A stretch of 29,692 nucleotides of DNA, taken from IMG/VR virus record IMGVR_UViG_3300044742_000179, positions 1-29,692 of that record, one strand, 5' to 3'. The stretch is from a virus. Below the pieces are notes generated by a model that was not told the origin of the DNA, searched no databases, and was given only the letters and a program-made list of their open reading frames with translations. Below are positions 21,282 to 28,592 of this stretch, piece by piece; positions within the stretch are counted from its first letter, which is position 1; every line of letters begins with the position of its first letter. Position numbers and translations under genes: made by a program.

Positions 21282-21478
21282 TTGCAGTACCCCTGACACT
21301 TGGGACAATCGCATTCCAGGTGCTTCGCCGCGGCGCATTGGTATGCCGCGAAAAATATTTTGCAGAACTTGCACTGGCGCTGGATCAGGCCCTGATCCTC
21401 TGCCGCTTCGCGGGCGGCAGAGGCCAAGGTTCCAGGCAAGTCACGCAGTGATGCGTGGCCTCGCGGACGCTTTGTCAT
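21272..21478 (-). CDS. Small Cys-rich zinc-binding protein
   Basis: 68 aa from the ATG at 21478 that overlaps the previous stop (ATGA). The N-terminal half is basic (MTKRPRGHASLRDLP). The C-terminal half holds eight Cys (QCKFCKIFFAAYQC, LECDCPKCQGYCKCQ), enough for two zinc ions. Such small proteins in phages often modulate host enzymes or bind nucleic acid; the target is unknown. A longer reading from 21589 would overlap the upstream gene. Confidence 0.68.
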   Translation of the reverse strand: MTKRPRGHASLRDLPGTLASAAREAAEDQGLIQRQCKFCKIFFAAYQCAAAKHLECDCPKCQGYCKCQ

Positions 21479-21786
21479 AGCGACATGGCCTCCGCGATGT
21501 CGGGCCAAACCCTTTTGATATAGGTCGGGTCGCAGGATTTGGACTTGCCCTTGTTGAAGTTCTGCCGGTCGTTGAGCCACCACGTACATTCTTGCATGAA
21601 GATATCGTAATGCTCATCCGATTCCATATAGCCTTGCCACAGTGCCACGACGGCACTGTCGAGCGTGATGTCCTCACGCTCGAACAGTCTGGCAACCTCC
21701 TCCGGCTCTGGCGTAGCCATGCCGAGATTGGTGCCGCCGATTACTGCAGCCAGCACGATCAGCTTATTTCCTGTGAGTTTGCTCAT
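21475..21786 (-). CDS. Small hypothetical protein with an acidic helical domain
   Basis: 103 aa. The N-terminus (MSKLTGNKLIVLAAVIGGTN) is mildly hydrophobic but not a clear signal. It is followed by PEPEEVARLFEREDITLDSA, VVALWQGYMESDEHYDIFMQ and CTWWLNDRQNFNKGK, mostly helical with aromatic residues. No family is recognised. It overlaps both neighbours by 4 nt (ATGA), so it is cotranslated with two Cys-rich proteins. Confidence 0.66.
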   Translation of the reverse strand: MSKLTGNKLIVLAAVIGGTNLGMATPEPEEVARLFEREDITLDSAVVALWQGYMESDEHYDIFMQECTWWLNDRQNFNKGKSKSCDPTYIKRVWPDIAEAMSL

Positions 21787-22004
21787 GCTGACACCGCTTC
21801 AAACTGTTGCTTCAGGTATTTCTTGTGCGAACCACAGACCACGCATTTTCCGTGTCCGTAGGCGAAGTTGCCATGTTCGCCCTCACAGAACCCGTTTTCG
21901 CAGGTGATGCAGTACCGCGCGGTCTGGCGAAGACGGCGGAACGCCGCCTCGCAGATGCGGCATGGCACCCACTCGCCAGCAAGGATTGCAGTTTTGTCAC
22001 TCAT
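21783..22004 (-). CDS. Small zinc-finger-like protein
   Basis: 73 aa from ATG 22004 with AAAGGA 9 nt upstream. Seven Cys are arranged as C15-x2-C18, C32-x2-C35, C40 and C54-x2-C57 (VPCRICEAAF, RYCITCENGFC, GKCVVCGSH), with several His between. This fits two zinc sites in a small treble-clef or RING-like protein. The tail is helical (KKYLKQQFEAV). It may bind nucleic acid or a protein partner. Confidence 0.7.
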   Translation of the reverse strand: MSDKTAILAGEWVPCRICEAAFRRLRQTARYCITCENGFCEGEHGNFAYGHGKCVVCGSHKKYLKQQFEAVSA

Positions 22005-22018
22005 TTGATTTTCCTTTC

Positions 22019-22132
22019 CTATATTTCTGAGCTGTCGAAGCACAGATGCGTGGTACGGCCCGATGACATCCAGCGGGCGAAGTCGTCGTAGTACCAGAAC
22101 ATCCAGTAGTGATAGAGGTCGAGGTCAGTCAT
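22019..22132 (-). CDS. Small aromatic-rich peptide
   Basis: 37 aa, MTDLDLYHYWMFWYYDDFAR at the start and TTHLCFDSSEI at the end, with AAGGAAA upstream of the ATG. The start overlaps the upstream gene's stop (ATGA at 22132-22129). The dense Tyr/Trp/Phe cluster at residues 7-19 could be a membrane-surface helix or a protein-binding motif. It is too short for default gene finding but the coupling and the ribosome binding site support it. Confidence 0.58.
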   Translation of the reverse strand: MTDLDLYHYWMFWYYDDFARWMSSGRTTHLCFDSSEI

Positions 22133-22362
22133 TTGGTTTCCTTCCAATAAATGTCGATGAGGGAACGCGCGATGGCGATGGCCTGCCGGTCGTCGGCCTG
22201 CAGGGCCTCCAGTTCCGCCTGCCCGCCAATGCCCTGTTCGCGGTTGGCACTGGCACCTTCCAGGCGTTCGGCGCACAAGGAAAGCGCCACAAGGGCAGTT
22301 TCCAATTCACGCGTCATTGCACGCTGCAGCTTGTCCTGCAGCACATCACCAATCCTAAGCAT
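22129..22362 (-). CDS. Small helical protein
   Basis: 77 aa from ATG 22362 with AAAGGA upstream. Almost all helical: MLRIGDVLQDKLQRAMTREL, TALVALSLCAERLEGA, then QAELEALQADDRQAIAIARS and IDIYWKETK. It looks like a small two- or three-helix protein and may oligomerise. No enzyme motif. It overlaps both neighbours, so it is part of one cotranslated chain. Confidence 0.66.
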   Translation of the reverse strand: MLRIGDVLQDKLQRAMTRELETALVALSLCAERLEGASANREQGIGGQAELEALQADDRQAIAIARSLIDIYWKETK

Positions 22363-22642
22363 TGTCGTCTGTCCTTTCCACTGGCAATGCACAGCGCATC
22401 GCGTCGATCCAAAGTTTCAGGTCGGCCATGGCCCGGTCAATTTCCGTACGCTTGTACGTCTTGCCGGAGTACGACGTCGCCATCTGCAACGCCCTAGTTA
22501 TGGTCCAACCACGCGAAGGCTTGATGCCAACCTTGAGGAGCCCCAAGCCGGAGCGCAGGGCAGTGGCCTGAAACAGCATTACCGCATCAGGCCCCGCAAA
22601 CATTGTCCCACCCTTGCCGTGCGAAATATACGAGTCGTCCAT
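22355..22642 (-). CDS. Small hypothetical protein
   Basis: 95 aa with GAGGAG upstream of the ATG. It begins MDDSYISHGKGGTMFAGPDA and contains SGLGLLKVGIKPSRGWTITR, then TSYSGKTYKRTEIDRAMADL. The first third may carry a nucleotide- or metal-binding Gly-rich loop, but no formal motif is met. The family resemblance is to small phage proteins of unknown function. Confidence 0.66.
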   Translation of the reverse strand: MDDSYISHGKGGTMFAGPDAVMLFQATALRSGLGLLKVGIKPSRGWTITRALQMATSYSGKTYKRTEIDRAMADLKLWIDAMRCALPVERTDDNA

Positions 22643-22643
22643 T

Positions 22644-22871
22644 TTATCTTCTCCTCTGGGCCATAGCCCGGTTCCACTTCTGAGTCAGCTCTTCCAGGTA
22701 GTTCATGTCGGCGCGGTAGATGGCTTCGCCACCATCACCGCACTTGTCAGCGTCGGTGGCAGCACCGTATCGGGCGACGTAGCCCTCCAGCGAACTGCCG
22801 CAGCTGTCGATCCACAGAATCTGCAGACCCACTTGCTCCTTCCAAAAATTTTCCTTATTGATCCTAGGCAT
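22644..22871 (-). CDS. Small hypothetical protein
   Basis: 75 aa from ATG 22871; upstream AAAGAC is weak, and a longer reading from 22937 would overlap the previous gene. It reads MPRINKENFWKEQVGLQILW, then DSCGSSLEGYVARYGAATDA and a C-terminal helix (YLEELTQKWNRAMAQRRR). Two Cys (DSCGSS and DKCGDG) may be paired. No family is recognised. One nucleotide separates its stop from the next gene. Confidence 0.6.
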   Translation of the reverse strand: MPRINKENFWKEQVGLQILWIDSCGSSLEGYVARYGAATDADKCGDGGEAIYRADMNYLEELTQKWNRAMAQRRR

Positions 22872-22905
22872 GGTGTTACTGTCTTTCTGTTTTGAGGGTT
22901 GAGAT

Positions 22906-23124
22906 TTAGCCTTCAGTCTTGAGCCAGCGACCATCACTTTGGCGCTGGTATTTCTGCGCCAAGCCGAGACCGGTTTTGCCGATCCCGTACTTGGGCCACG
23001 AGATGGGCGACATGAACGCCCATGGACCTATGCGGGTCTTGCCATCGTAGAACGTGTCGGTAATAGGCAGACCAAAATCATCGGTCGATGGTGGCTGGCC
23101 TATCCAGTATTTTTTCTGTGTCAT
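22906..23124 (-). CDS. Small hypothetical protein
   Basis: 72 aa with a start overlapping the upstream stop. It has many aromatic and Gly residues (MTQKKYWIGQPPSTDDFGLP, GPWAFMSPISWPKYGIGKTG) and ends RQSDGRWLKTEG, which suggests a small beta-rich fold. It resembles many short phage proteins that contain a W-x-x-M-x-P motif, but no specific family can be named. Confidence 0.62.
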   Translation of the reverse strand: MTQKKYWIGQPPSTDDFGLPITDTFYDGKTRIGPWAFMSPISWPKYGIGKTGLGLAQKYQRQSDGRWLKTEG

Positions 23125-23315
23125 TGGTCGTCCATCACTTGCGCCATGAACATGGCGGGTTTGAACTTTGGATTGTCCTTAGCAAAAACGCGGCAGAGGA
23201 TTTCCGCCGCGATTATCCTGTCATGAGGGGCAGCAACTTTGCGCAGCCCCTCTATCATGTGTTCGTAGTGCTTCTGGGTAAACACTGGAACATGGAAGGG
23301 GAGGACGGTGTTCAT
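23121..23315 (-). CDS. Small hypothetical protein
   Basis: 64 aa from ATG 23315, overlapping the VWA-like gene's stop (ATGA) behind GAGGAGGAAG. It is helical: MNTVLPFHVPVFTQKHYEHM, GLRKVAAPHDRIIAAEILCR, and FAKDNPKFKPAMFMAQVMDD. Small phage proteins with an F-T-x-K-H-Y-x-x-x-x motif and a D-N-P-x-F central segment are often found with modification or replication genes, but no function is known to me. Confidence 0.65.
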   Translation of the reverse strand: MNTVLPFHVPVFTQKHYEHMIEGLRKVAAPHDRIIAAEILCRVFAKDNPKFKPAMFMAQVMDDQ

Positions 23316-24139
23316 GCTGCTTCCTCCTCCCCCACGTACCGCGCCATCACGCGCTTGACCCAAGCGACCGGATCCTTGGTCATTGCGTCATCGAGATAGA
23401 TCGGCGGGATGTACATCAGTTCCTGGCCCGAGAACACATTCTTGAGCCGCTCTTCCGCTGTCCGGCAGTGCAAGCCATGGCTGTCGAACGGCCAATGTCC
23501 ATGCGGCATCTTGAGTTCCGCATGCGCCATTTCGTAGCCGAAGCCGCGTGCCATGGCCGTCGCCGACACATGATACGCTGCACGCGCCAAGTCCAGCGGG
23601 GCAGTGTCGATGCGCCACGCAACGGTCGCCGACCATCGCGTGTTGCCAAGGGACGTACCGACCCACAGTTCCACCGGCCGATGCTCGACCAGCAGGCGGG
23701 TGAGTGCCAGCAGCACAACGCCGCGAGCCTGCACGTCCGCCGCGCTGATGCCCGCGCTGCTCGTCAGGTCCATGTAGATGGCGAGCGGTGCGGTTTCACG
23801 CATCGTACGTTGCCGACGCCGCATGCACTGCGGATGGCCAGCCAAGAACGCAGGCACGTTCGGCACCGCGCCGACCACGTCGTCGACGTTGCGCCAGCCC
23901 CGAGACATCGGGACCTGATCTTCGATCTTGGCCAAGTGCGCATCTGACTTGGCGACGAGGGCGTTGTCACCTGTTTCAATGCGCTGCTTGAATTCCTGGT
24001 ACGTGCCACCGTACCAGCCGCCGCCGACCTTGCGAGCCAGAAGATCCGCGTGCTTCTGTGCCATGGCTGGCAGTTCGCCAGCTTCCAGCAGAAGATAGTC
24101 GTCCTTGCCGTACTTGGTGTCGTTGCTAATGCGTCTCAT
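23312..24139 (-). CDS. VWA-like partner of the AAA+ ATPase (DUF7192-like)
   Basis: 275 aa. The central part has LAIYMDLTSSAGISAADVQA, where Asp124 and the following T-S-S mimic a degenerate D-x-S-x-S metal-ion site of a von Willebrand A fold, then GVVLLALTRLLVEHRPVELW and VGTSLGNTRW as the next helix and strand. The N-terminal 100 residues are helical with aromatic-Gly motifs (GGGWYGGTYQEF, MSRGWRNVDDVVG). The C-terminal third has MARGFGYEMAHAELKMPHGH and a Pro/Asp-rich end. Phage proteins of this type (DUF7192, from memory) commonly neighbour a MoxR/CobS-like ATPase. It starts 1 nt after the ATPase stop, supporting a complex; the substrate is unknown. Confidence 0.7.
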   Translation of the reverse strand: MRRISNDTKYGKDDYLLLEAGELPAMAQKHADLLARKVGGGWYGGTYQEFKQRIETGDNALVAKSDAHLAKIEDQVPMSRGWRNVDDVVGAVPNVPAFLAGHPQCMRRRQRTMRETAPLAIYMDLTSSAGISAADVQARGVVLLALTRLLVEHRPVELWVGTSLGNTRWSATVAWRIDTAPLDLARAAYHVSATAMARGFGYEMAHAELKMPHGHWPFDSHGLHCRTAEERLKNVFSGQELMYIPPIYLDDAMTKDPVAWVKRVMARYVGEEEAA

Positions 24140-24140
24140 A

Positions 24141-25307
24141 TCAAACTCCCACTTCCACTTGTTTGCGCTGTTCCGGCTTCAGGTTGGCGAGATACGTGAA
24201 CGTTGCCGCATCGTCTGCGGTGTAGCCAGCTTCGATGAGCGACTGACCGGCCATCGCGGCGCGGGTGTCGATCATCACTTTCAAGCCAGCCGAGCGGGCA
24301 TTGCCGCGAGCATTGCGGACGCGTGCCAGCCAATCAGCGTTCGTAACGATTGCCTCTTCCAGCACGGGGTCGATGTCCCATGCCAGCTTGATGGGGAAGC
24401 GGCTCAAGAACGCCGCGTCCAACTTTGTTGCGCCGGAATAGTTGGCGTCTGCACCAAGTCCCCACGTATTCGCCGTGCAGATAATGATGCAGTCCTTGTG
24501 CCGCTTGACTTGCTTGTCCGGGAAAGTGGCCACACCGTTTGCAAGGTGCGGGTTCACGGCGAGCAGCGCGACCGGGTCGGACCGGTCCACTTCGTCGAAC
24601 GTGTAGACGCCACCGTGTTCGTAGGCTTCACGGAACGGGGTGCGGTGATACTTGCCCGCGCCGTCGATGAAGCCGAGCATCTCATGCGGGAAGCTGATGG
24701 CACCGTTGAAGTGCCACTTGAGGCCGAGCACCTCTGCCAGCATCTTCGCGCCGGTGGTCTTGCCCGAGCTCGCCTCGCCGGCAATGAACATGCCGTTCGT
24801 GTAGCCGTTCGGCAGCTTGATCGAAGCCATGCGCACCAGATGCTCGAACATCTTGTGCGTCGAACCGGCAACCTTCTTGATCTTGCCGGTCTCGGCCTGC
24901 TTGACAACGATTTCCACCTGACGCGGCTTGCGGTTTTCAATTTCCACAAGCACGTTGGCGGTGACGATCCGCTCGATTTTCTCGAGGTCGCCGTCGTTGA
25001 GTCCGCCGCGCGCTTCGATTTCCGAAACGGCTTGCCGCACGATTTCGGCGGTGTCAACCGAACTAGTCATGTTCACCTTGACATCAAGGTTCCGATGCTT
25101 GCGCTTGGCGCGCTGCAGCAAGCGGCCGACGAACAGGATCTGCTTGTCGGACAGCGTGCGGCCGGAGTCGAACCAGCGGAGGAGGTCCTTCGCCTTGGAG
25201 TGGCTGTCGAAGTGGATGGCGCCGAGCCGGGCTTTTTCTTCCAGGATCGGGAGGGCCATGCGAAGTTCAGTGATCTGCTGTTGCAGCATTCCATTAGCTG
25301 TAGTCAT
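24141..25307 (-). CDS. MoxR/CobS-like AAA+ ATPase
   Basis: 388 aa from ATG 25307 with AAGGAAAG upstream; an open reading extending to 25532 has non-coding composition and no site. The N-terminal 140 residues are helical. Walker A is GEASSGKTTG (Lys183), Walker B VYTFDEVD (Asp238, Glu239), sensor 1 IICTANTWG, and LSRFP supplies the probable arginine finger. The LPNGYTNGMFIAGEASSGKT opening and the G-I-D-G-A-G-K-Y-H segment fit the dynein-related/MoxR clade used by CobS and CbbQ. Such proteins hydrolyse ATP to remodel a partner, usually one with a VWA domain, and a VWA-like gene follows after 1 nt. Confidence 0.85.
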   Translation of the reverse strand: MTTANGMLQQQITELRMALPILEEKARLGAIHFDSHSKAKDLLRWFDSGRTLSDKQILFVGRLLQRAKRKHRNLDVKVNMTSSVDTAEIVRQAVSEIEARGGLNDGDLEKIERIVTANVLVEIENRKPRQVEIVVKQAETGKIKKVAGSTHKMFEHLVRMASIKLPNGYTNGMFIAGEASSGKTTGAKMLAEVLGLKWHFNGAISFPHEMLGFIDGAGKYHRTPFREAYEHGGVYTFDEVDRSDPVALLAVNPHLANGVATFPDKQVKRHKDCIIICTANTWGLGADANYSGATKLDAAFLSRFPIKLAWDIDPVLEEAIVTNADWLARVRNARGNARSAGLKVMIDTRAAMAGQSLIEAGYTADDAATFTYLANLKPEQRKQVEVGV

Positions 25308-25591
25308 GATGCGTCTTTCCTTCAGGTTGGACGTCGGTTGAATGGGAGGCGGTCGCCGTACCCATGATGCGAGTGCATCGTGACGCGGCGAGCCTGTCGC
25401 CGCGCTTCGAAACACTTTCTTCGAGTTGGCGCTGCATCTGCCTACCGTCCGGTTCTTTCGCTTCCGGGCGGCAGGAGGATGCAGTGCAGGACCACTGGAT
25501 TGCAGCGAGTCGGCCATCAGTGAAGTGGCCAACCGGTCTGTCCGTGATTTGATTTTTGATGGCCGCGCTTTGCACGCGGCTCGGCAGCCAT

Positions 25592-25652
25592 CTCGCTACT
25601 GCGGATGCGTCTGCTGTTTTGGGTTTTCGCAAACTCAAGCTCGCTACTGCGG
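25592..25652. repeat. Two 13-nt direct repeats (CTCGCTACTGCGG)
   Basis: Identical copies at 25592-25604 and 25640-25652, 48 nt apart. They share the GCTA core with the palindromes at 25973 and 26059. The spacing is close to a multiple of the helical repeat, so a protein could bind both on one face of the DNA. Confidence 0.5.
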
Positions 25653-25972
25653 TTGTGGTTTGCTAGGGTGGCGCTGCAATGTTTGCTGCAATGTGTAGCG
25701 CGCACAAATTCCTCCCCGCTCTTCGCAGGGGTATCCCAACACGTTGGCACTAGCTGCGGTAACGGGCTCTCGCCTGCTTTGCTACCGCCACCGCCAATCG
25801 CTGCCCTCTTTTTGTCCCCTTGTTTGTTTTCGGGCTGGCCTACTGCCAAACCGGGGATCTTCTTGGAGCCTTGCGTTTTTACGCTGGAGCCGTTGCCCGG
25901 TAACAAGTGCAAGGGGCGGAGGGTGGCCAGTCCTTGGCGGGGTGGAAACCGCCAACACCCTCAATCTAGCCC

Positions 25973-25986
25973 TGCTAGGGGTAGCA
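25973..25986. repeat. TGCTA-GGGG-TAGCA palindromic element, copy 2
   Basis: Perfect copy of the 14-nt element, in the intergenic island 48 nt beyond the polymerase terminator in the direction of - strand transcription. Same arms and same GGGG spacer as copy 1 at 17101. Confidence 0.55.
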
Positions 25987-26033
25987 AGCAAGGAAAAATG
26001 GAAGAAAAAGGTCTTCGTTTTATTGGACTTTTT

Positions 26034-26060
26034 CAAAAAAGCGACACCCTGGGAGTCGCG
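26034..26060 (-). terminator. Terminator of the polymerase operon
   Basis: On the - strand GCGAC and GTCGC pair around TCCCAGGGT (26041-26059), followed by TTTTTTG. It begins 19 nt beyond the polymerase stop and is a plausible rho-independent terminator. Confidence 0.75.
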
Positions 26061-26072
26061 CTAGGGGTAGCA
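26059..26072. repeat. GCTA-GGGG-TAGC palindromic element, copy 3
   Basis: Same core as copies at 17101 and 25973, with C in place of the first T. GCTAGGGGTAGCAGT (26060-26074) equals 17102-17116. It lies immediately before the terminator stem in the - direction, and 6 nt after the polymerase stop codon. Confidence 0.5.
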
Positions 26073-26077
26073 GTCGG

Positions 26078-28072
26078 TCAGGAAAGCTTGCCCCAACTGG
26101 CACCGATTTTCACGTCAACTTGCATTGGAACGACGAGCGGTGCAGCTTCGCACATGAGTTTTGAAATCTGTGCAATCATATTCTTATTTCCAACGCTGAA
26201 ACAAAGTTCATCGTGAACCTGAAGGATGGGATTGATCCCCGCTTGTGCGCACGCGCGCATCGCCATCTTTGTTTGGCGTGCGGCGCTGCCCTGGATCAAT
26301 CCGTTCAGTGCCTTGTAGCAGCGGCTCCTTCGCAGATTCTTTTTGAACCACGGATGGGTTTCATCAGCGACACGCCGCTGCGCTTCATCACCGCGACAAT
26401 CGCTGCTGAAATCCGCGTTGCTCCAGGTGCTGCTGTTGTCATTGCTGCGGAACCCGGCAAACCACCAATCGAACCGCACGCGCGCGCCATCCAAAAGCAT
26501 GATGTATCCGCGGCGCTCGGCAACGCTTTCACATTGTTGAAACAGCAAGTTCGCGAACGGCATTTCGCGGTCATACTGCCGCATGATTTCGGTGGCCTCT
26601 GCGATAGTCTTACCGATCATCATTGCAAACTTCTTCTCACGCGCTCCGTAGATCTTGGCAAAGTTGGCGTCCTTCGCTGGCTTGCGTGGCAGGCCAGTGA
26701 TGTCGGCGACCCACTGATGGAAATCAGTTGTCGGGTCATCGGCGTAACGTTCCACCGCGACATTGGCTTTATGCAGACGCGCCTTCGCGGCATAGTGTAC
26801 GAACAGCCGGTACTCCTGCTGACTGTAGTCCGCGCTCAGCCAGTGCTCGCCCTCTTCAGGCAAGAACGCGCGCCGGACTTCCACCGTTTCATCATCGCGT
26901 TTCGGCATCTGTTGCAGCGGCGGATTGCTGTAGCTGAACCGATAGGTGCGGGTGCCGCCACCGCGCGCGTCGTCTTCACCTCCGGCCACCTCCGCGCGGT
27001 ACTGATGGACGCTGGCGTGCAGTCGCCCGTTGTAAGTGTGATCCATGATATAGTTCTTGACAAATTTTTCGGCTGCATCCTCGCGTCCTCGGGCGCGCTG
27101 CACAAGCTGCGGAAGCCAATGGTCGTGTGACCGCATCCAGCCCTTGGTGAAACTGGCTGCGCCTCTTGCTGTTCTCGGATACTTGACTTTGCATGCGTCG
27201 TGTGCTTTTTCCAACCAACTCGTTTGACGGATATCATCCATGCCGACGGTGTGGCTTAGCTTGTCGCTGAGTTCTTTCAGCGCGGCTTGGCTCTGCGCTT
27301 TGAATTTCTCATAGAGTTGTTGTGTTACATCTTGGTCTATACGAATGCCGCGCGCCATCATCTGGTGGACCACCGGAACCAGATCCATTTCGAGTTGGTA
27401 CGCGGCGGTGAGATCCTGCTCCGCCAATTGCGGGAACAGTTTATCGTAGAGCATCAGGGTGGCTCGCGCGTCCTGCGTTGCGTAGTCGCCGACATAGCGT
27501 GCAGGCAAACGATAGAGTCCATTCTTCGGGTCGATGCCATACGCATCTGCGGCTTCGCGCAGTGTTGTTTCGTCCTTGCCTGGGATGCCCTGCCATCTGC
27601 AAAGTTCATTCAGTGAATAGGACATCCGCTGCTCATCGAGCATATACGCAATGGCCGATGTGTCGTGGATGTTCGGTGGCACTGGTAGGCTCCAGCATGA
27701 CGCGCCGAACCCGACGTCGTAGCCCGCGTTTTGCATAACGAAGGTGACGCCAGCCTTCTGAAGATCTAGTTCCCACTGCGCCACTTGTTCAGGTGCGAAG
27801 CACTGAGTGTCGGGATGGCCGGTCGGCAGATAACATGCTTTGATATCGTTGCCCTCGTGCCACGCTACGCTCACGCCGACGATGCGTCCGCGCTTGTGTA
27901 CCCAACTCGGTCCGGTGCCAGCCTGCAGCCCTGGATCCTCTGTCTCACGATCCAGCGCAATGGTGCCGACCCGGCGCAAATCAGGGAGCTCCTTCACGCG
28001 CGTCCATGTGCTTTGCGGCTGGATCAGTAGAAGCTGCTCGCCGCCAATGTGTATGTCACGCCTCTTCGCCAT
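26078..28072 (-). CDS. Family A DNA polymerase with 3'-5' exonuclease domain
   Basis: 664 aa. Proofreading domain: Exo I IALDRETEDPG (Asp41, Glu43), Exo II FVMQNAGYDVGF, Exo III YATQDARATL. Polymerase domain: motif A LSADYSQQEYRLF (Asp415), motif B RKPAKDANFAKIYG (Arg463, Lys467, Phe471, Tyr475), motif C LQVHDELC (His620, Asp621, Glu622). All catalytic residues are present, so it should copy the phage genome with proofreading. The position equal to E. coli Pol I Phe762 is Phe471. No 5' nuclease domain is seen. The start overlaps the HD-hydrolase stop by 17 nt; a terminator lies downstream at 26034-26060. Confidence 0.95.
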   Translation of the reverse strand: MAKRRDIHIGGEQLLLIQPQSTWTRVKELPDLRRVGTIALDRETEDPGLQAGTGPSWVHKRGRIVGVSVAWHEGNDIKACYLPTGHPDTQCFAPEQVAQWELDLQKAGVTFVMQNAGYDVGFGASCWSLPVPPNIHDTSAIAYMLDEQRMSYSLNELCRWQGIPGKDETTLREAADAYGIDPKNGLYRLPARYVGDYATQDARATLMLYDKLFPQLAEQDLTAAYQLEMDLVPVVHQMMARGIRIDQDVTQQLYEKFKAQSQAALKELSDKLSHTVGMDDIRQTSWLEKAHDACKVKYPRTARGAASFTKGWMRSHDHWLPQLVQRARGREDAAEKFVKNYIMDHTYNGRLHASVHQYRAEVAGGEDDARGGGTRTYRFSYSNPPLQQMPKRDDETVEVRRAFLPEEGEHWLSADYSQQEYRLFVHYAAKARLHKANVAVERYADDPTTDFHQWVADITGLPRKPAKDANFAKIYGAREKKFAMMIGKTIAEATEIMRQYDREMPFANLLFQQCESVAERRGYIMLLDGARVRFDWWFAGFRSNDNSSTWSNADFSSDCRGDEAQRRVADETHPWFKKNLRRSRCYKALNGLIQGSAARQTKMAMRACAQAGINPILQVHDELCFSVGNKNMIAQISKLMCEAAPLVVPMQVDVKIGASWGKLS

Positions 28073-28592
28073 CTTCTATCCTTTGAATGGGGGTGCTGCA
28101 CATGATCACTAGAATACCGGATTTTACCTGATGCGACGGCAGGAGTTTGTAACTGTCCAACGCAACCAGAATATTATCTTGCACCGATCTCGCGTACTGG
28201 TTTCCCATGGCCATCTCGACCCGCGCAAATTCTAGCATCTGCAGCATGTCACAAAGTTTGAACCGCGCATATTCCACTTCGGTCAGTTCTGGCATCTTGA
28301 TGTTCATGCGGCGCAAGCCAGCCGCTTCGGCCTTGTCCATGTAGTCTTTGATCCCCGGCGCATCGCGCTTGGCGTTGAACGGAAGATCACCTGCACTGAT
28401 TTCACCCATGTCGTGATACATGATGTACTCGAGGACTTCAACGCGCGGCGTGCCAAACAATTGCAGATACAGCGTGCAGACCCGATGCGAATGCTCGCCG
28501 ACCGTTTCCTGGTGCAACACCGGGATGGTGTGATAGCGCCGGATGCGAGAAGCCAGCGCACGACTGGCCATCATTTTCTCGTGGATGCTCAT
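28056..28592 (-). CDS. HD-domain phosphohydrolase (YfbR-like nucleotidase)
   Basis: 178 aa from ATG 28592, overlapping the ThyA-homologue stop (ATGA). The HD pattern is VGEHSHRV (His34 and His36), then IMYHDMGEISAGDLP (His60-Asp61, Glu64, Asp69), and a late Asp in FKLCDMLQMLEFA. This layout is that of YfbR-type 5'-deoxynucleotidases, which dephosphorylate dNMPs in a metal-dependent way. Between ThyA-like and polymerase genes it probably adjusts the pyrimidine nucleotide pool for phage DNA synthesis. The exact substrate cannot be read from the sequence. Confidence 0.85.
   Translation of the reverse strand: MSIHEKMMASRALASRIRRYHTIPVLHQETVGEHSHRVCTLYLQLFGTPRVEVLEYIMYHDMGEISAGDLPFNAKRDAPGIKDYMDKAEAAGLRRMNIKMPELTEVEYARFKLCDMLQMLEFARVEMAMGNQYARSVQDNILVALDSYKLLPSHQVKSGILVIMCSTPIQRIEDGEEA

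Larger units (their letters stand above)
25308..26033. other. Gene-poor intergenic island rich in repeats and hairpins
   Basis: No convincing gene is seen. Perfect stems: CGCGGCGA/TCGCCGCG (25384-25404), GCCGCG/CGCGGC (25562-25580) and TTGGCGG/CCGCCAA (25934-25955). Direct repeats: CTCGCTACTGCGG at 25592-25604 and 25640-25652, and GCTGCAATGT at 25673-25682 and 25685-25694. It lies between the polymerase operon terminator and the AAA+ operon start, so it should hold the promoter of the long - operon. A replication origin or structured RNA is possible. The short open frames here are Arg/Ser/Pro-biased on both strands. Confidence 0.55.

Noticed and set aside
24105-25367. A 420-codon + strand open frame opposite the AAA+ ATPase gene
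   Set aside because: It is the complement of the ATPase coding frame, has His/Arg/Val-rich shadow composition, lacks a ribosome binding site, and the opposite strand has complete Walker and sensor motifs.
25308-25532. 75-residue N-terminal extension of the ATPase
   Set aside because: The frame is open but rich in Ser/Arg/Pro, contains a hairpin-forming stretch at 25384-25404, and the ATG at 25307 has a proper ribosome binding site.
25605-26216. A 203-codon + strand frame across the intergenic island
   Set aside because: No ribosome binding site or domain; it runs through repeats, hairpins and the polymerase terminator and 3' end.
26213-27130. A 305-codon + strand open frame opposite the DNA polymerase
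   Set aside because: Shadow of the polymerase gene; no start signal and no recognisable motif.
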